Shown here piece by piece: positions 57,359 through 64,000 of a stretch of 64,000 nt of DNA (positions are counted from its first letter, which is position 1; each line of letters opens with the position of its first letter). The notes under the pieces were generated by a model, which worked only from the letters and a program-made list of their open reading frames with translations, was not told the DNA's origin and searched no databases. This stretch comes from Saprospiraceae bacterium. GTDB lineage: Bacteria; Bacteroidota; Bacteroidia; Chitinophagales; Saprospiraceae. A program made the translations under genes and the position numbers. Where the stretch lies: contig JALSPK010000172.1 of NCBI GenBank assembly GCA_026986005.1, positions 16,930 through 80,929 of the forward strand, in the 5' to 3' direction.

Positions 57359-58387
57359 TTAATTTCGTGGACTCAAAGCTTCTGCAAATATATACTTTTT
57401 ATCATGTTTTTTTGTATTTGCAGCCCACTCTATTCTTTTAGAAACCGGTTTTAATAACACTCTTCTGCCTTTTCTAAATTTTATTTTTGATCTGGTTTTA
57501 TTGATCTTGGCAAGATATTTTAACCTTACTCCAAACTTTTGAGAAATACTCGCCAGAGATTCTTTTCCCGATGTCACATAAAGATCTTCATTGCCATAAT
57601 ATTTCCTCTTCTTTTTTTCAATATAAACTATATCCCTATCTTTAAATTTATGTCTCTTTTTCATAATACCATCATTGTATTTTAAAATCTTTTTCTCAGA
57701 TATGCCAATTCGTTTTGCCAATGATGCAGGCGATTCACCAGCCATAGCATAAATCATTTTACAACCATTTATATAATCAATAGAAAAAGTATTTTTACTA
57801 TCTAATACTTTATTTATCTTACTTTTCTTATTGGTATGAGATGGTCTGATATTTTCAGCATATTCTTGTGGCATATACTGAGAATCAAATTTGTACAAAT
57901 TATATTTCTCAATGATAAATATAAGTTTATTAGCGTATTTCGGATCTGTTGCATAACCGGCTTTCACCAAACCTTTTGCCCAAGATTTGTAATCGTAAAC
58001 ACCGTATTCATATAAAAACTTGTACCTTTTTTTTGATAAAAAAGCAGAATGATCATCAAATGATTCGCCTACAGAATCATATACCCTAAAGCAACTCTTT
58101 ACTAAATTTCCATGCTTATATTCATCATCTTCCCAAGAAAATGTTGCTCCCGTCCAATCATTGCCACATTTTATTCCAAAATGATTATTTGCTTTGGTAG
58201 CGAGATCGCTTCTGCCCCAATTGGACTCCAACATACCTTGAGCTAAAGTTATACTAGCAGGAATACCATATCTATTCATTTTGTCAATGGATATATCTTT
58301 ATAATTGTCAATGTAATCAAAAACGAAATCTTGACCGTAAACAGCTGAGGAAACCAAAATAATTAATGATAAAAAACAATTCTTCAT
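57359..58387 (-). CDS. Secreted GH73-type glucosaminidase with two LysM domains
   Basis: A 342-residue protein with a signal peptide (..SAVYGQ), a glucosaminidase domain (about 22-165: PASITLAQGMLESNWGRSDLA with the catalytic Glu, then NNHFGIKC and FRVYDSVGESFDDHSAFL), and two LysM-like repeats (about 205-253 and 262-312). It should cut peptidoglycan between N-acetylglucosamine and N-acetylmuramic acid and bind the wall through LysM. It is the first gene of a two-gene unit with the barrel protein. Confidence 0.9.
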   Translation of the reverse strand: MKNCFLSLIILVSSAVYGQDFVFDYIDNYKDISIDKMNRYGIPASITLAQGMLESNWGRSDLATKANNHFGIKCGNDWTGATFSWEDDEYKHGNLVKSCFRVYDSVGESFDDHSAFLSKKRYKFLYEYGVYDYKSWAKGLVKAGYATDPKYANKLIFIIEKYNLYKFDSQYMPQEYAENIRPSHTNKKSKINKVLDSKNTFSIDYINGCKMIYAMAGESPASLAKRIGISEKKILKYNDGIMKKRHKFKDRDIVYIEKKKRKYYGNEDLYVTSGKESLASISQKFGVRLKYLAKINKTRSKIKFRKGRRVLLKPVSKRIEWAANTKKHDKKYIFAEALSPRN

Positions 58388-58545
58388 ATTAAATTAATTT
58401 ATTAATAACCAACAATAAACATATTACCAACAAAAACCATACCAAATTTTAACACATTAAAATCATTATGAAATGAACTATTTTTACGATTTGAACATTA
58501 TTTATAATGTATTCTTAATTAAATAAATAAAACAATATTAAAATT

Positions 58546-59169
58546 ATGGCAAATTTATTAGATCTTTTTGAACAGCAAATGGATGGTGGTTTATTGGAGC
58601 AGCTTGGATCACAGGTTGGAATTAGTGACCCCAATAAAACAAAAACCGCAGCAAAAGGCGCTTTTTCTGTACTTATGGGTGCACTTCAAAAAAATGCATC
58701 AACAGACCAAGGAGCAAGTATATTAAGTTCTGTTCTAGACAAAGATCACGATGGAAGTATATTAGATGATGTTATGGGGTATGTTACGGGTGCAATGCAA
58801 CCTAAAAACACAAGAACCGTAGATGGTGCAGGTATATTATCACATCTTTTGAGTGGTACAAATCACGACAATATTCTTAGTCAGGTTGCAAGTATGGCCG
58901 GAATTGATAAAAATTCAAGTGCAAGCTTATTGATGAAATTAGCTCCTATTGCAATGGGAATGTTAGGAAAAATGAAGAAAGAAAATAATCTTGATGAAAA
59001 TGGTTTGAGAGACGTTTTAACTCAAACCGTAGAACCTGCTAAAAAAGATAATATGTTGGGAGGATTATTGGGTAGTTTTCTAGATCAAGATGGTGATGGT
59101 AGTGTAATGGATGATTTGGGAAGAATGGGGATGAAAGCAATATTCAAAGGTATTTTTGGTGGAAAATAG
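58546..59169 (+). CDS. DUF937-family protein with two EF-hand-like loops
   Basis: A 207-residue soluble protein of the DUF937 (YidB-like) family (NLLDLFEQQMDGGLLEQLGSQVG, AAKGAFSVLMGALQKN). Two acidic loops, DKDHDGSILDD (65-75) and DQDGDGSVMDD (180-190), match EF-hand/dockerin-type calcium-binding loops. No signal peptide is seen. Function is unknown. It is a single gene ended by the terminator at 59194-59226. Confidence 0.8.
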   Translation: MANLLDLFEQQMDGGLLEQLGSQVGISDPNKTKTAAKGAFSVLMGALQKNASTDQGASILSSVLDKDHDGSILDDVMGYVTGAMQPKNTRTVDGAGILSHLLSGTNHDNILSQVASMAGIDKNSSASLLMKLAPIAMGMLGKMKKENNLDENGLRDVLTQTVEPAKKDNMLGGLLGSFLDQDGDGSVMDDLGRMGMKAIFKGIFGGK

Positions 59170-59193
59170 TTTTTTTATTCCAAGTAAAAAAAT

Positions 59194-59226
59194 GAGACTA
59201 GAAATAATTTTTAGTCTCTTTTTTTT
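59194..59226 (+). terminator. Rho-independent terminator after the DUF937 gene
   Basis: A 7-bp stem, GAGACTA (59194-59200) with TAGTCTC (59212-59218), is followed by eight T residues. Confidence 0.8.
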
Positions 59227-59344
59227 ATCTATACAATAGAAATATACTCTGTTATTTTCAATAGGTTCAATGCTATTATTGAGATAAAGAAAAAATATAA
59301 GATTAAAATATATATTTGGTTTTAGCTTATTAAATGTACATTTT

Positions 59345-60130
59345 TTATTTACCTAGTTTTAATATTCTAATTGCACTTTGAACTACAATGATAAATACGA
59401 TAGTTCCTATGATAAGATCAGGGAATTTTGAATTTGTAATTAAAACCAAAATTCCGGCGATAATAACACCTATATTTATGATTATATCATTTGAAGTGAA
59501 GATCATGCTGGCCTTCATATGTGCATCATTACTTTTAGATTTTTGTAAAATAAATAAACTGATGGCATTTGCTATCAAGGCGAAAATTGAAATGATAATC
59601 ATTATTTTAAAATCCGGAATTTTATCATAATACAGGAATCTTCTTATTATTTCAAAAAACCCGAGTAGTGCGAGTAGTATTTGAAAATAACCACTAAGTG
59701 ATGCAACCTTCTTTTTTATGGAGACAACGGCTCCTACAGCAAATATGCTCAATCCATACACTATGGAATCTGCAAGCATATCAAGTGAATCTGCAACCAA
59801 TCCCATAGAATTTGAAATAAATCCTGTTGTTATTTCAATAACAAAAAACACAAAATTTATAATTAAAACCATCCAAAGCAAGCGGGTTTGAAATTTGTTT
59901 TCGATATAATCTTCCTGATAGTCAATTTCAGTAATTCCCAATAATTTACTCCCCAATTTAAGATCGTTAATCTTATTTTCTATTTCCGGAACTTGTTTTG
60001 TATGTAAAATGGTTAATTTCCTGTTTTCAAGGTCAAATTCCAATTTTTTAATTTCTGAAAGTCCTTCTAACTTCAGGCGAATCATATTTTCTTCAGAAGG
60101 ACAATCCATTATTCCTCCGCCAATACCCAT
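59345..60130 (-). CDS. Cation diffusion facilitator (CDF) transporter with HMA-like N-terminus
   Basis: A 261-residue protein. The first 80 residues form a ferredoxin-like, HMA-derived domain with MDCPSEENMIRLKL but no CxxC metal site. Six transmembrane helices of the CDF fold follow. The TM2 motif is DSLDMLADS and the TM5 motif SNDIIINIG, a divergent version of the usual H/DxxxD pair, so the transported metal is uncertain. The start shown overlaps the preceding gene by 22 bases. It is the last gene of the metal-handling cluster. Confidence 0.8.
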   Translation of the reverse strand: MGIGGGIMDCPSEENMIRLKLEGLSEIKKLEFDLENRKLTILHTKQVPEIENKINDLKLGSKLLGITEIDYQEDYIENKFQTRLLWMVLIINFVFFVIEITTGFISNSMGLVADSLDMLADSIVYGLSIFAVGAVVSIKKKVASLSGYFQILLALLGFFEIIRRFLYYDKIPDFKIMIIISIFALIANAISLFILQKSKSNDAHMKASMIFTSNDIIINIGVIIAGILVLITNSKFPDLIIGTIVFIIVVQSAIRILKLGK

Positions 60131-60414
60131 GAAACGGGTATTTTCTTATCAAATCCCCTAAACCAATATTCATTAAAATTGTAAATAGCATTGGTAAAAG
60201 GAGTATAGCCAAAAGAAACATATGTTTTCTTATTAAACAACGCTCCTATTTCAGCATGTAATCTTGTTATTTCTTTTTTTTCTCCGTTAAATTTATAAAT
60301 AATAAGTGGATTCACTCTTATACCGGCTATAATTTTTAGTTCTGTTCCATTCTGAGCATAAATCTTGATGCTAAATACAGAAAATAGTAAAATAATAAAA
60401 AGTAGTTTTTTCAT
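60109..60414 (-). CDS. Small secreted protein of the metal cluster
   Basis: A 101-residue protein with a signal peptide (..SIKIYAQ, about 21) and a short beta-rich body (LHAEIGALFNKKTYVSFGYTPF). It looks like a few strands of an outer-membrane protein, but the family was not recognised. It has its own promoter (60435-60442) beside a perfect palindrome (60454-60470) and overlaps the CDF gene, so the two are a metal-regulated pair (inference). Confidence 0.55.
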   Translation of the reverse strand: MKKLLFIILLFSVFSIKIYAQNGTELKIIAGIRVNPLIIYKFNGEKKEITRLHAEIGALFNKKTYVSFGYTPFTNAIYNFNEYWFRGFDKKIPVSWVLAEE

Positions 60415-60434
60415 AGTTTAGTATTGTGATAATG

Positions 60435-60442
60435 CAAAGATA
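60435..60442 (-). promoter_or_regulatory. Candidate -7 element TATCTTTG for the small protein/CDF genes
   Basis: This is an exact TAnnTTTG match 20 bases before the ATG at 60414. The palindrome at 60454-60470 covers the region between the -7 and -33 positions. Confidence 0.55.
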
Positions 60443-60453
60443 AACAATATTGA

Positions 60454-60470
60454 TTGCAACCCGGTTGCAA
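60454..60470. promoter_or_regulatory. Perfect 17-bp palindromic operator candidate
   Basis: TTGCAACCCGGTTGCAA is two perfect 8-bp inverted halves around one base. It lies 11 bases upstream of the -7 element of the small protein/CDF genes, so a bound dimer would block RNA polymerase. The shape fits a metal-responsive regulator such as a Fur/Zur-type or ArsR-type protein, but the regulator is not in the window. Confidence 0.6.
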
Positions 60471-60534
60471 AGTTCATGCAGCCACAATTTATAGATTAAC
60501 AGTGTAGAATATTATCGAAAATCATACCGATAAT

Positions 60535-60553
60535 CCGGTAGTGCAATTACCGG
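60535..60553 (-). terminator. Possible terminator hairpin after the porin-like gene
   Basis: A 6-bp stem, CCGGTA (60535-60540) with TACCGG (60548-60553), begins 10 bases after the stop codon of the porin-like gene. No T run follows, so it may be only a transcript-stabilising hairpin. Confidence 0.35.
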
Positions 60554-60562
60554 CAGATAAAA

Positions 60563-61744
60563 TTATCTAATATATCCGTGTTCCAGATTTAATATAGAGT
60601 TTCTTTCTCCAAAATACTTATTGAAAACTTTTTCAAATGAATACACAAAAGCAAGTTGAATTCTGTGCTGATTACCGCCAAACAAATTCTTTGTATACCC
60701 TTCATTTTGAATATATCTATACTGTAAACCGATGTCAAGGTTTTCTCCAAGCCGGTAAAACCCATTTCCTATTAATATATATTGATTTGAATTTTGACTG
60801 GAATTTGAAAATGATTTATATCCTCCACCAAGTGATAATTGATAATTCGGTCTATCAAATTTTCGATTTGTATATCTGACCATTCCAAAAACTGATAACG
60901 ATTTTATTCTGGTATAGTCATAATAGTTATTTATTATATTAATTTCATTCCAGCCAAAATTCTGAATAGCTTGTATTTTGAGATCTATGAAATTTAATGG
61001 ATCCGGTTTTAAATTAAACGTGGAAGAAAAGATTAAATCCTTAACGGATGAATCAAAACTTTTGTCAAATCCCGGTCTATCGGTAAAATAATTATTAAAA
61101 CTCAATCCGATTTCCTGAACAACATTCCTTTCCCATTTTTGACTTTCAGGAACTCTATATTGAAATGATAATCCCAGTGCATTTAATTTGAAATAATCCG
61201 GATTCTTACTGTCATAAAAATTTTCTCCATGTAATGATAATAAAACCCTTTGATTTATAATGCGAGTATATTCCAAAACATTGGCATATTGATCCCTCTC
61301 GGTATTTATTCCGTCTGAAAAGGGATTCAATGCATAAACAAATCTATGTGCATCATCATCACGCAAAGTTGGAAATTCATTCAAAATATTTTGTGTAGTT
61401 GTTCTCCCTATTTTTATAATATTGTTTTTATCTTTAAGACGGATAAAAATATTATTAAAAAATACCTGCCCCAGATTTGAATTAGCATCCGGAAATTGAA
61501 GACCCACAACAAAATCCGATCTCCAGTTTGAATACAATTTTTGTTTCATTCCAAGTAATAATTGTGTATCGGAAAAATCAGAAACAGCACTTGATTCCTC
61601 CGAATTAATATTCATATTTCCTGAAAAAACACCTTTAGCACCAATTTCAAACTCAGGTGTAATCTGAGCATTTGAAAATATTGCGAAAGAAATTGCAATT
61701 AAAATAAATAATATCTTTTTCATTTTTTTATAGTTTTTATTCAT
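60563..61744 (-). CDS. Outer-membrane porin-like beta-barrel of the metal cluster
   Basis: A 393-residue protein with a signal peptide (..SFAIFSNAQ) and a body of alternating beta strands typical of a 16-stranded porin-like barrel (FVVGLQFPDANSNLGQVFFNNIFIRLKD, LDIGLQYRYIQNEGY). ATG 61744 overlaps the oxidase stop by eight bases; ATG 61723 is an equally plausible start. Its place behind a multicopper oxidase parallels the CopA-CopB order of copper-resistance operons, but it shows no CopB-type Met/His-rich head. Confidence 0.65.
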   Translation of the reverse strand: MNKNYKKMKKILFILIAISFAIFSNAQITPEFEIGAKGVFSGNMNINSEESSAVSDFSDTQLLLGMKQKLYSNWRSDFVVGLQFPDANSNLGQVFFNNIFIRLKDKNNIIKIGRTTTQNILNEFPTLRDDDAHRFVYALNPFSDGINTERDQYANVLEYTRIINQRVLLSLHGENFYDSKNPDYFKLNALGLSFQYRVPESQKWERNVVQEIGLSFNNYFTDRPGFDKSFDSSVKDLIFSSTFNLKPDPLNFIDLKIQAIQNFGWNEINIINNYYDYTRIKSLSVFGMVRYTNRKFDRPNYQLSLGGGYKSFSNSSQNSNQYILIGNGFYRLGENLDIGLQYRYIQNEGYTKNLFGGNQHRIQLAFVYSFEKVFNKYFGERNSILNLEHGYIR

Positions 61745-63005
61745 CTAATGCTATTTTGGGAAGTTTATCTTCTCCGAAAAGCATATTTTTCATATTGTTT
61801 TTATTCTTATTCATTTTCATTCCTTTCATTCCTGCATTGGGATTCAACATAGGATTTCCGGAATGCTTTGTAATGATAAGTTCATCTTCCGGTAAATCAT
61901 CATACACAAGAGCCAAAAGATTTCCTCCCGGATATAAGCCATTATTTGTAACCTTTCTCACATCGTGATCGTGAAAAGTCCAAATTCCACGATTTTTCCC
62001 TTCTATAATAATATCATAAGTTTTTCCGGGATTCAAAGGAACAGTATTTCTTTTCCATGGGTGTTCAAGAGGTACTCCGTCATCAGCTACCATCCAAAAA
62101 TCATGACCATGTAAATGCAGATTATGGGTTTCAGCACCGGCATTTATCAACCGCACTCTGATCATCTCATCCTTTTTAATAAATAAATATGGTGTTGCCG
62201 GATATGATTTTCCATTTACCGTAAACCAATTAGCTTGGGGTAATTCGGAATTGGATCTTCTGCTTGTCGCATAAGGGGGAATATATCCGTTTGCAATACT
62301 TTCGGCTAATTGTTCATTATTATCAAAAACAGCCCATTGCTCATGATTGAATTTTCCTTTTTTCATCAAATAACTTCTTTGTTTCATTCTTTCCAACATA
62401 CCATTCATCTCCTCGCGAACATAATTTGTATCATGTGATGAATAAACAAGAGTATATTCTCTGCTGTAGGGAAATTTCTTTTTTACCGGATCATCAGGAT
62501 TTTCCACTATCAAACTACCAAACATTCCTGCTTGCATGTGCATTAAAGTCCCCCAATGGCAATGATAAAAATGAGTACCTTCAGGTTCGGCAATAAATTC
62601 GTATATGAATTCATTATTGGGCATTACAGGTAATTGGGTAACAAATGGTACTCCATCCATTCTCCATGGAACATAAATCCCATGCCAGTGAATTGTATGA
62701 TTTAAATCTGTTTTGTTTATAAATTTAACTCTGACCTTATCTCCTGCCTGAACTCTAATTTCCGGTCCCGGTATCATATCGTTGAAAGCCAAAGTATGAT
62801 ATTTGAATCCCGGAGCCGGTTCATGTACATGTATATCTATGTACAATTCAAATTCTTTCCAATCTCCAGCCATTTTATATTCTAAAGGTTTTACCAACCT
62901 TTCTTTGTTTATGCGCTTGGCTTTGCCGGCCAATAAATTGCCGGGAAAAAAGACCATTCCGGCTGTTGAAATAGCTCCTGTTGTTAAAAAATCTCTTCTA
63001 TCCAT
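61737..63005 (-). CDS. Two-domain multicopper oxidase, Tat-exported
   Basis: A 422-residue enzyme with a Tat-like signal (MDRRDFLTTGAISTAG). Domain 1 holds HWHG (His106, His108) and HFYHCHWGTLMHMQAGM (Cys149, His156, Met161), a full blue-copper (T1) pattern. Domain 2 holds HNLHLHGH and HDHD, where the T1 Cys is absent. This places the T1 site in domain 1 only, as in type C two-domain oxidases, which assemble as trimers, rather than in the last domain as in CueO or CopA. It probably oxidises Cu(I) or another reduced metal in the periplasm. A Met-rich tail (NPNAGMKGMKMNKNKNNMKNM, last 30 residues) may bind copper. Confidence 0.88.
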   Translation of the reverse strand: MDRRDFLTTGAISTAGMVFFPGNLLAGKAKRINKERLVKPLEYKMAGDWKEFELYIDIHVHEPAPGFKYHTLAFNDMIPGPEIRVQAGDKVRVKFINKTDLNHTIHWHGIYVPWRMDGVPFVTQLPVMPNNEFIYEFIAEPEGTHFYHCHWGTLMHMQAGMFGSLIVENPDDPVKKKFPYSREYTLVYSSHDTNYVREEMNGMLERMKQRSYLMKKGKFNHEQWAVFDNNEQLAESIANGYIPPYATSRRSNSELPQANWFTVNGKSYPATPYLFIKKDEMIRVRLINAGAETHNLHLHGHDFWMVADDGVPLEHPWKRNTVPLNPGKTYDIIIEGKNRGIWTFHDHDVRKVTNNGLYPGGNLLALVYDDLPEDELIITKHSGNPMLNPNAGMKGMKMNKNKNNMKNMLFGEDKLPKIALDE

Positions 63006-63009
63006 TTTT

Positions 63010-63276
63010 TTAATTTAATTTATTGTAAATATATGCTAAGAAAAACCCTATAATTCCCCAAAAAACAAATGATACTACAATCCCGAGCAAACTTTCTAAT
63101 ATAGAGATATTCATCCTGATAATTTCAGTAAAATCAATTCCATGAAAAAGAAGATTAGCAATATTAATCAACAAATCACTTCCAAGTAAAGCCATGATAA
63201 TAATACAAGCCAGGTACAAAGTTGCTCCGGTAATACCGGAGGCTATTCCAAATCTTTTTATATTGATATTCTCCAT
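63010..63276 (-). CDS. DUF5676 family membrane protein
   Basis: An 88-residue protein with two transmembrane helices (about 10-34 and 60-84) and the family pattern GIASGITGATLYLAC. DUF5676 proteins often occur in copper and heavy-metal clusters, but their role is unknown. Its start overlaps the stop of the SHOCT gene by one base and it ends four bases before the oxidase. Confidence 0.75.
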   Translation of the reverse strand: MENINIKRFGIASGITGATLYLACIIIMALLGSDLLINIANLLFHGIDFTEIIRMNISILESLLGIVVSFVFWGIIGFFLAYIYNKLN

Positions 63277-63521
63277 TATTTTTGATTATTGTTTTTTGCT
63301 AAAATTTCTTTTTTTTCTTCAAATTCTTCTATCGTTATTTCTCCTTTTGCAAATCTTTTTTTCAAGATATCCAAAGGGGTTTCTTTTTTAGTATTCCAAT
63401 TTGTATTTTTGTTTTTATTAAGACTGCTATTATTGTATAGTATTGCTCCAACAATTATCAAAATAAAAAACAACCACCAGTAAAAGTGCATTCCGAAAAT
63501 ATTTCCATCATAATTATGCAT
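63276..63521 (-). CDS. SHOCT-domain small membrane protein, first gene of the metal cluster
   Basis: An 81-residue protein with one transmembrane helix (about 13-30) and a C-terminal SHOCT domain (PLDILKKRFAKGEITIEEFEEKKEIL). SHOCT is a short oligomerisation motif. His/Met-rich N-terminal residues (MHNYDGNIFGMHFYWW) could bind metal (inference). Its promoter is at 63563-63570. Confidence 0.75.
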   Translation of the reverse strand: MHNYDGNIFGMHFYWWLFFILIIVGAILYNNSSLNKNKNTNWNTKKETPLDILKKRFAKGEITIEEFEEKKEILAKNNNQK

Positions 63522-63840
63522 ATCTTTAGGTTTTAAATGTGAGTTAAATAATTAATTTAATACAAAGATACACCGGAATCCCCCTTTTGCTTGTGCATAA
63601 TTTTGGTTTTATTTTATCAATTTTTAAAAATCCTTAACCTGAATTATTTATTCCCCCTTCTTGTTTCAAATTTCCTTTCCGGTTTTAACCCTATACGCTT
63701 TTTCAACATTTGAAATATAGATAATTTCATCTCCAGTATTTAATACAAGAACATCACGAGGATATTGATAAAAAATTAACACCACATAACAACAAAATAA
63801 TATTCAACCTTGGCAAGTCGGCGGGTCAGATGTTTAATTA
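63522..63840. other. 319-bp intergenic region: promoter plus a coding-like fragment
   Basis: The metal-cluster promoter lies near 63563. On the minus strand 63666-63785 is open for 39 codons (GTG start, ends YRVKTGKEI) with protein-like codon use (YPRDVLVLNTGDEIIYISNVEK, read in part). It may be a small gene or the end of a gene cut off by the MITE at 63841. Confidence 0.35.
63563..63570 (-). promoter_or_regulatory. Candidate -7 element TATCTTTG for the metal-handling cluster
   Basis: This is an exact TAnnTTTG match 42 bases upstream of the SHOCT ATG, identical to the -7 of the small protein/CDF genes (60435-60442). Confidence 0.5.
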
Positions 63841-64000
63841 GTGTCTGTCTATAAAGTGCTTGATTTTTGAAAAATATAGATTTTTGATGAGATTTTTACT
63901 TTTCGGAGACGAAGTGATGCCTTTGTATCAGCGAGTTGAAGAAAATAAAAATATCGCAAAAAGAATGTTTTTAAATTTTAATGATTTTATGGACAGACAC
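63841..64000. mobile_element. Complete 160-bp MITE at the right edge
   Basis: It starts GTGTCTGTCTATAAAGT, preceded by TA, and ends TTATGGACAGACAC exactly at the window edge. It is the same length as the copy at 42956-43115 and closely similar along its whole length, with differences mainly in the middle. Confidence 0.85.

Overview
The window is AT-rich DNA from a member of the Bacteroidota. The evidence is SusC/SusD-type outer-membrane transporters, at least four proteins ending in a type IX secretion (T9SS) sorting domain, SprB repeats, a one-piece Reg_prop/Y_Y_Y histidine kinase with a LytTR partner, and many promoters with the phylum's -7 element TAnnTTTG. No rRNA, tRNA, CRISPR array, phage or complete IS element was seen. 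The species cannot be named from this sequence.

Layout, left to right. 1-708: 5' part of a TPR lipoprotein. 903-4914: tightly packed operon of a metallophosphatase, a DUF3109 Cys-rich protein and a complete FecBCD/BtuFCD-type metal-chelate or cobalamin ABC importer. 5055-8699 (minus strand): PgpA, a Gre-factor-like protein, a glutamine-amidotransferase-like lipoprotein and a secreted Ntn hydrolase. 8976-11048: a secreted T9SS protein with a duplicated domain. 11160-22535: a five-gene block with two related C10 cysteine proteases flanking a SusC/SusD pair and a LamG protein, read here as a candidate peptide-acquisition locus. 22721-23869: an archaeal-type STAND/AAA ATPase behind three tandem palindromes. 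24021-27953: histidine kinase and LytTR regulator.

27995-42860 (minus strand): the most unusual part, four genes that look like one operon. They are an outer-membrane beta-barrel, a 2,445-residue secreted giant whose N-terminus resembles TANFOR-domain proteins, a fibronectin-III protein and a 14-module SprB-repeat T9SS adhesin. No function is established for this combination. 43291-48387: a lysozyme-like protein, a TPR protein, an AsmA-like protein and a cysteine-bearing Rrf2 regulator. 48850-55971: a tripartite RND efflux operon and its TetR regulator. 55979-59169: PdxH, a barrel protein, a glucosaminidase with LysM domains and a DUF937 protein. 59345-63521 (minus strand): a metal-handling (probably copper) operon with SHOCT, DUF5676, a two-domain multicopper oxidase, a porin-like protein, a small secreted protein and a CDF transporter.

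A family of short non-coding transposable elements (MITEs, full length 160 bp, ends GTGTCTGTCCATAAAGT, flanked by TA) is scattered through the window at about 811, 6119, 42956, 43122, 55186 and 63841. One copy supplies the stop codon of a gene and two lie just upstream of promoters.
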